Shown here: piece after piece, positions 6,066 through 6,348 of the stretch
How positions within the stretch are numbered: position 1 is the stretch's first letter
How the letters are laid out: every line of letters starts with the position of its first letter
Origin: Bacteroidia bacterium
GTDB lineage: Bacteria > Bacteroidota > Bacteroidia > Flavobacteriales > Flavobacteriaceae
Length of the DNA: 6,348 bases
Reading direction: 5' to 3'
Assembly: GCA_018679315.1 (NCBI GenBank)
Contig: JAHHLF010000028.1
Span: forward strand, 1 to 6,348
Translations under genes and position numbers: made by a program
The notes under the pieces: generated by a model
Seen by the model: the letters and a program-made list of their open reading frames with translations, nothing else
What the model was told of the DNA's origin: nothing
Databases searched by the model: none

Positions 6066-6348
6066 TTAATTGCAGTCTTCGCTATACGTATCCCCGGCAT
6101 CTTTCGTCCAGTTCAGTGGGATATTGGCCAGTTGATCGGCCGAAACGCGTATGCAGCTAACCGGATTATTTTCTATCGCAAATGTATTGAGGGCTGGATT
6201 CATTGACACATCCGAAATCTCAATATCATTATCATTTAACACGAGTAATTGAAGCGCCGGATTGGTAGATGTATCCTTGGAAGTTAGGACATTGCGCGGG
6301 GCAGTGATCTTTTCAAGGATGGCCAGGTGTTGAACATTGATATTTGTC
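6066..6348 (-). CDS. Leucine-rich-repeat protein, C-terminal fragment (gene continues past window edge)
   Basis: On the - strand an open frame enters at the right edge and stops at TAA (6068-6066), giving 93 residues. Two repeats with a 21-residue period are visible: STNPALQLLVLNDNDIEISD and SMNPALNTFAIENNPVSCIR, both with the NPAL and later Asn positions of LRR proteins in which DVS-x-NP-x-L recurs. The end runs CIRVSADQ, LANIPLNW, TKDAGDTYSEDC, a Cys-bounded cap that I recognise from many secreted flavobacterial LRR proteins. The start, any signal peptide and most repeats lie outside the window. Such proteins are generally exported and mediate binding, but no partner can be inferred here. 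It ends 61 nt before the AGMO-like gene on the same strand; a functional link is not evident. No longer C-terminal sorting domain follows the cap. Confidence 0.8.
   Translation of the reverse strand, partial: TNINVQHLAILEKITAPRNVLTSKDTSTNPALQLLVLNDNDIEISDVSMNPALNTFAIENNPVSCIRVSADQLANIPLNWTKDAGDTYSEDCN
6189..6263 (-). repeat. Two NPAL leucine-rich repeat units, 63-nt period
   Basis: The codons for NPAL occur at 6263-6252 and again at 6200-6189 on the - strand, exactly 63 nt (21 codons) apart. Each is preceded by Ser-x and followed by L/F, N and I/V positions of an LRR unit. The nucleotide copies are only partly alike, so these are old, diverged protein repeats and not a recent DNA duplication. 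Confidence 0.65.

Overview
This window looks like chromosomal DNA from a member of the Bacteroidota, most probably a marine-type Flavobacteriaceae. The grounds are moderate GC, A-rich translation starts with little or no Shine-Dalgarno sequence, a short membrane-anchored phosphatidylserine decarboxylase, an FtsH with a Gly-rich linker and acidic tail, and a leucine-rich-repeat C-terminus of flavobacterial style. The organism call is inference from protein style. I could not run a search.

Layout. On the + strand, six genes run head to tail from 1 to 4717: rsfS (5' end outside the window), ftsH, a LUD-domain protein, cdsA, psd and an acyl-CoA-binding protein (ACBP). Spacing is tight: 4 nt between rsfS and ftsH, 51 nt between ftsH and the LUD gene, 1 nt before cdsA, an 11-nt overlap of cdsA and psd, and a 14-nt overlap of psd and the ACBP gene. 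On the - strand, a sterol desaturase / alkylglycerol-monooxygenase-like membrane enzyme (4733-6004) converges on ACBP with only 15 nt between the stop codons. Upstream of it on the same strand, after a 61-nt gap, lies the C-terminal end of a leucine-rich-repeat protein that runs out of the window. No stretch over 300 bases lacks a gene. I see no tRNA, rRNA, CRISPR array, insertion sequence or prophage signal.

How the genes fit together. RsfS silences ribosomes when nutrients are short, and FtsH is the membrane quality-control protease. CdsA makes CDP-diacylglycerol and Psd carries out the last step of phosphatidylethanolamine synthesis. The intervening phosphatidylserine synthase is not in this window. 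ACBP would buffer or deliver acyl-CoA. The unit reads as a membrane-maintenance operon linking protein turnover and phospholipid synthesis, with a LUD protein of unknown role in the middle. The convergent AGMO-like enzyme may also act on lipids.

I see no clear undescribed multi-gene system. The points most worth following are the stand-alone LUD protein in a lipid operon, the ACBP that lacks the usual tryptophans but keeps the CoA-contacting Tyr/Lys residues, and the bacterial AGMO-like enzyme next to phospholipid genes.
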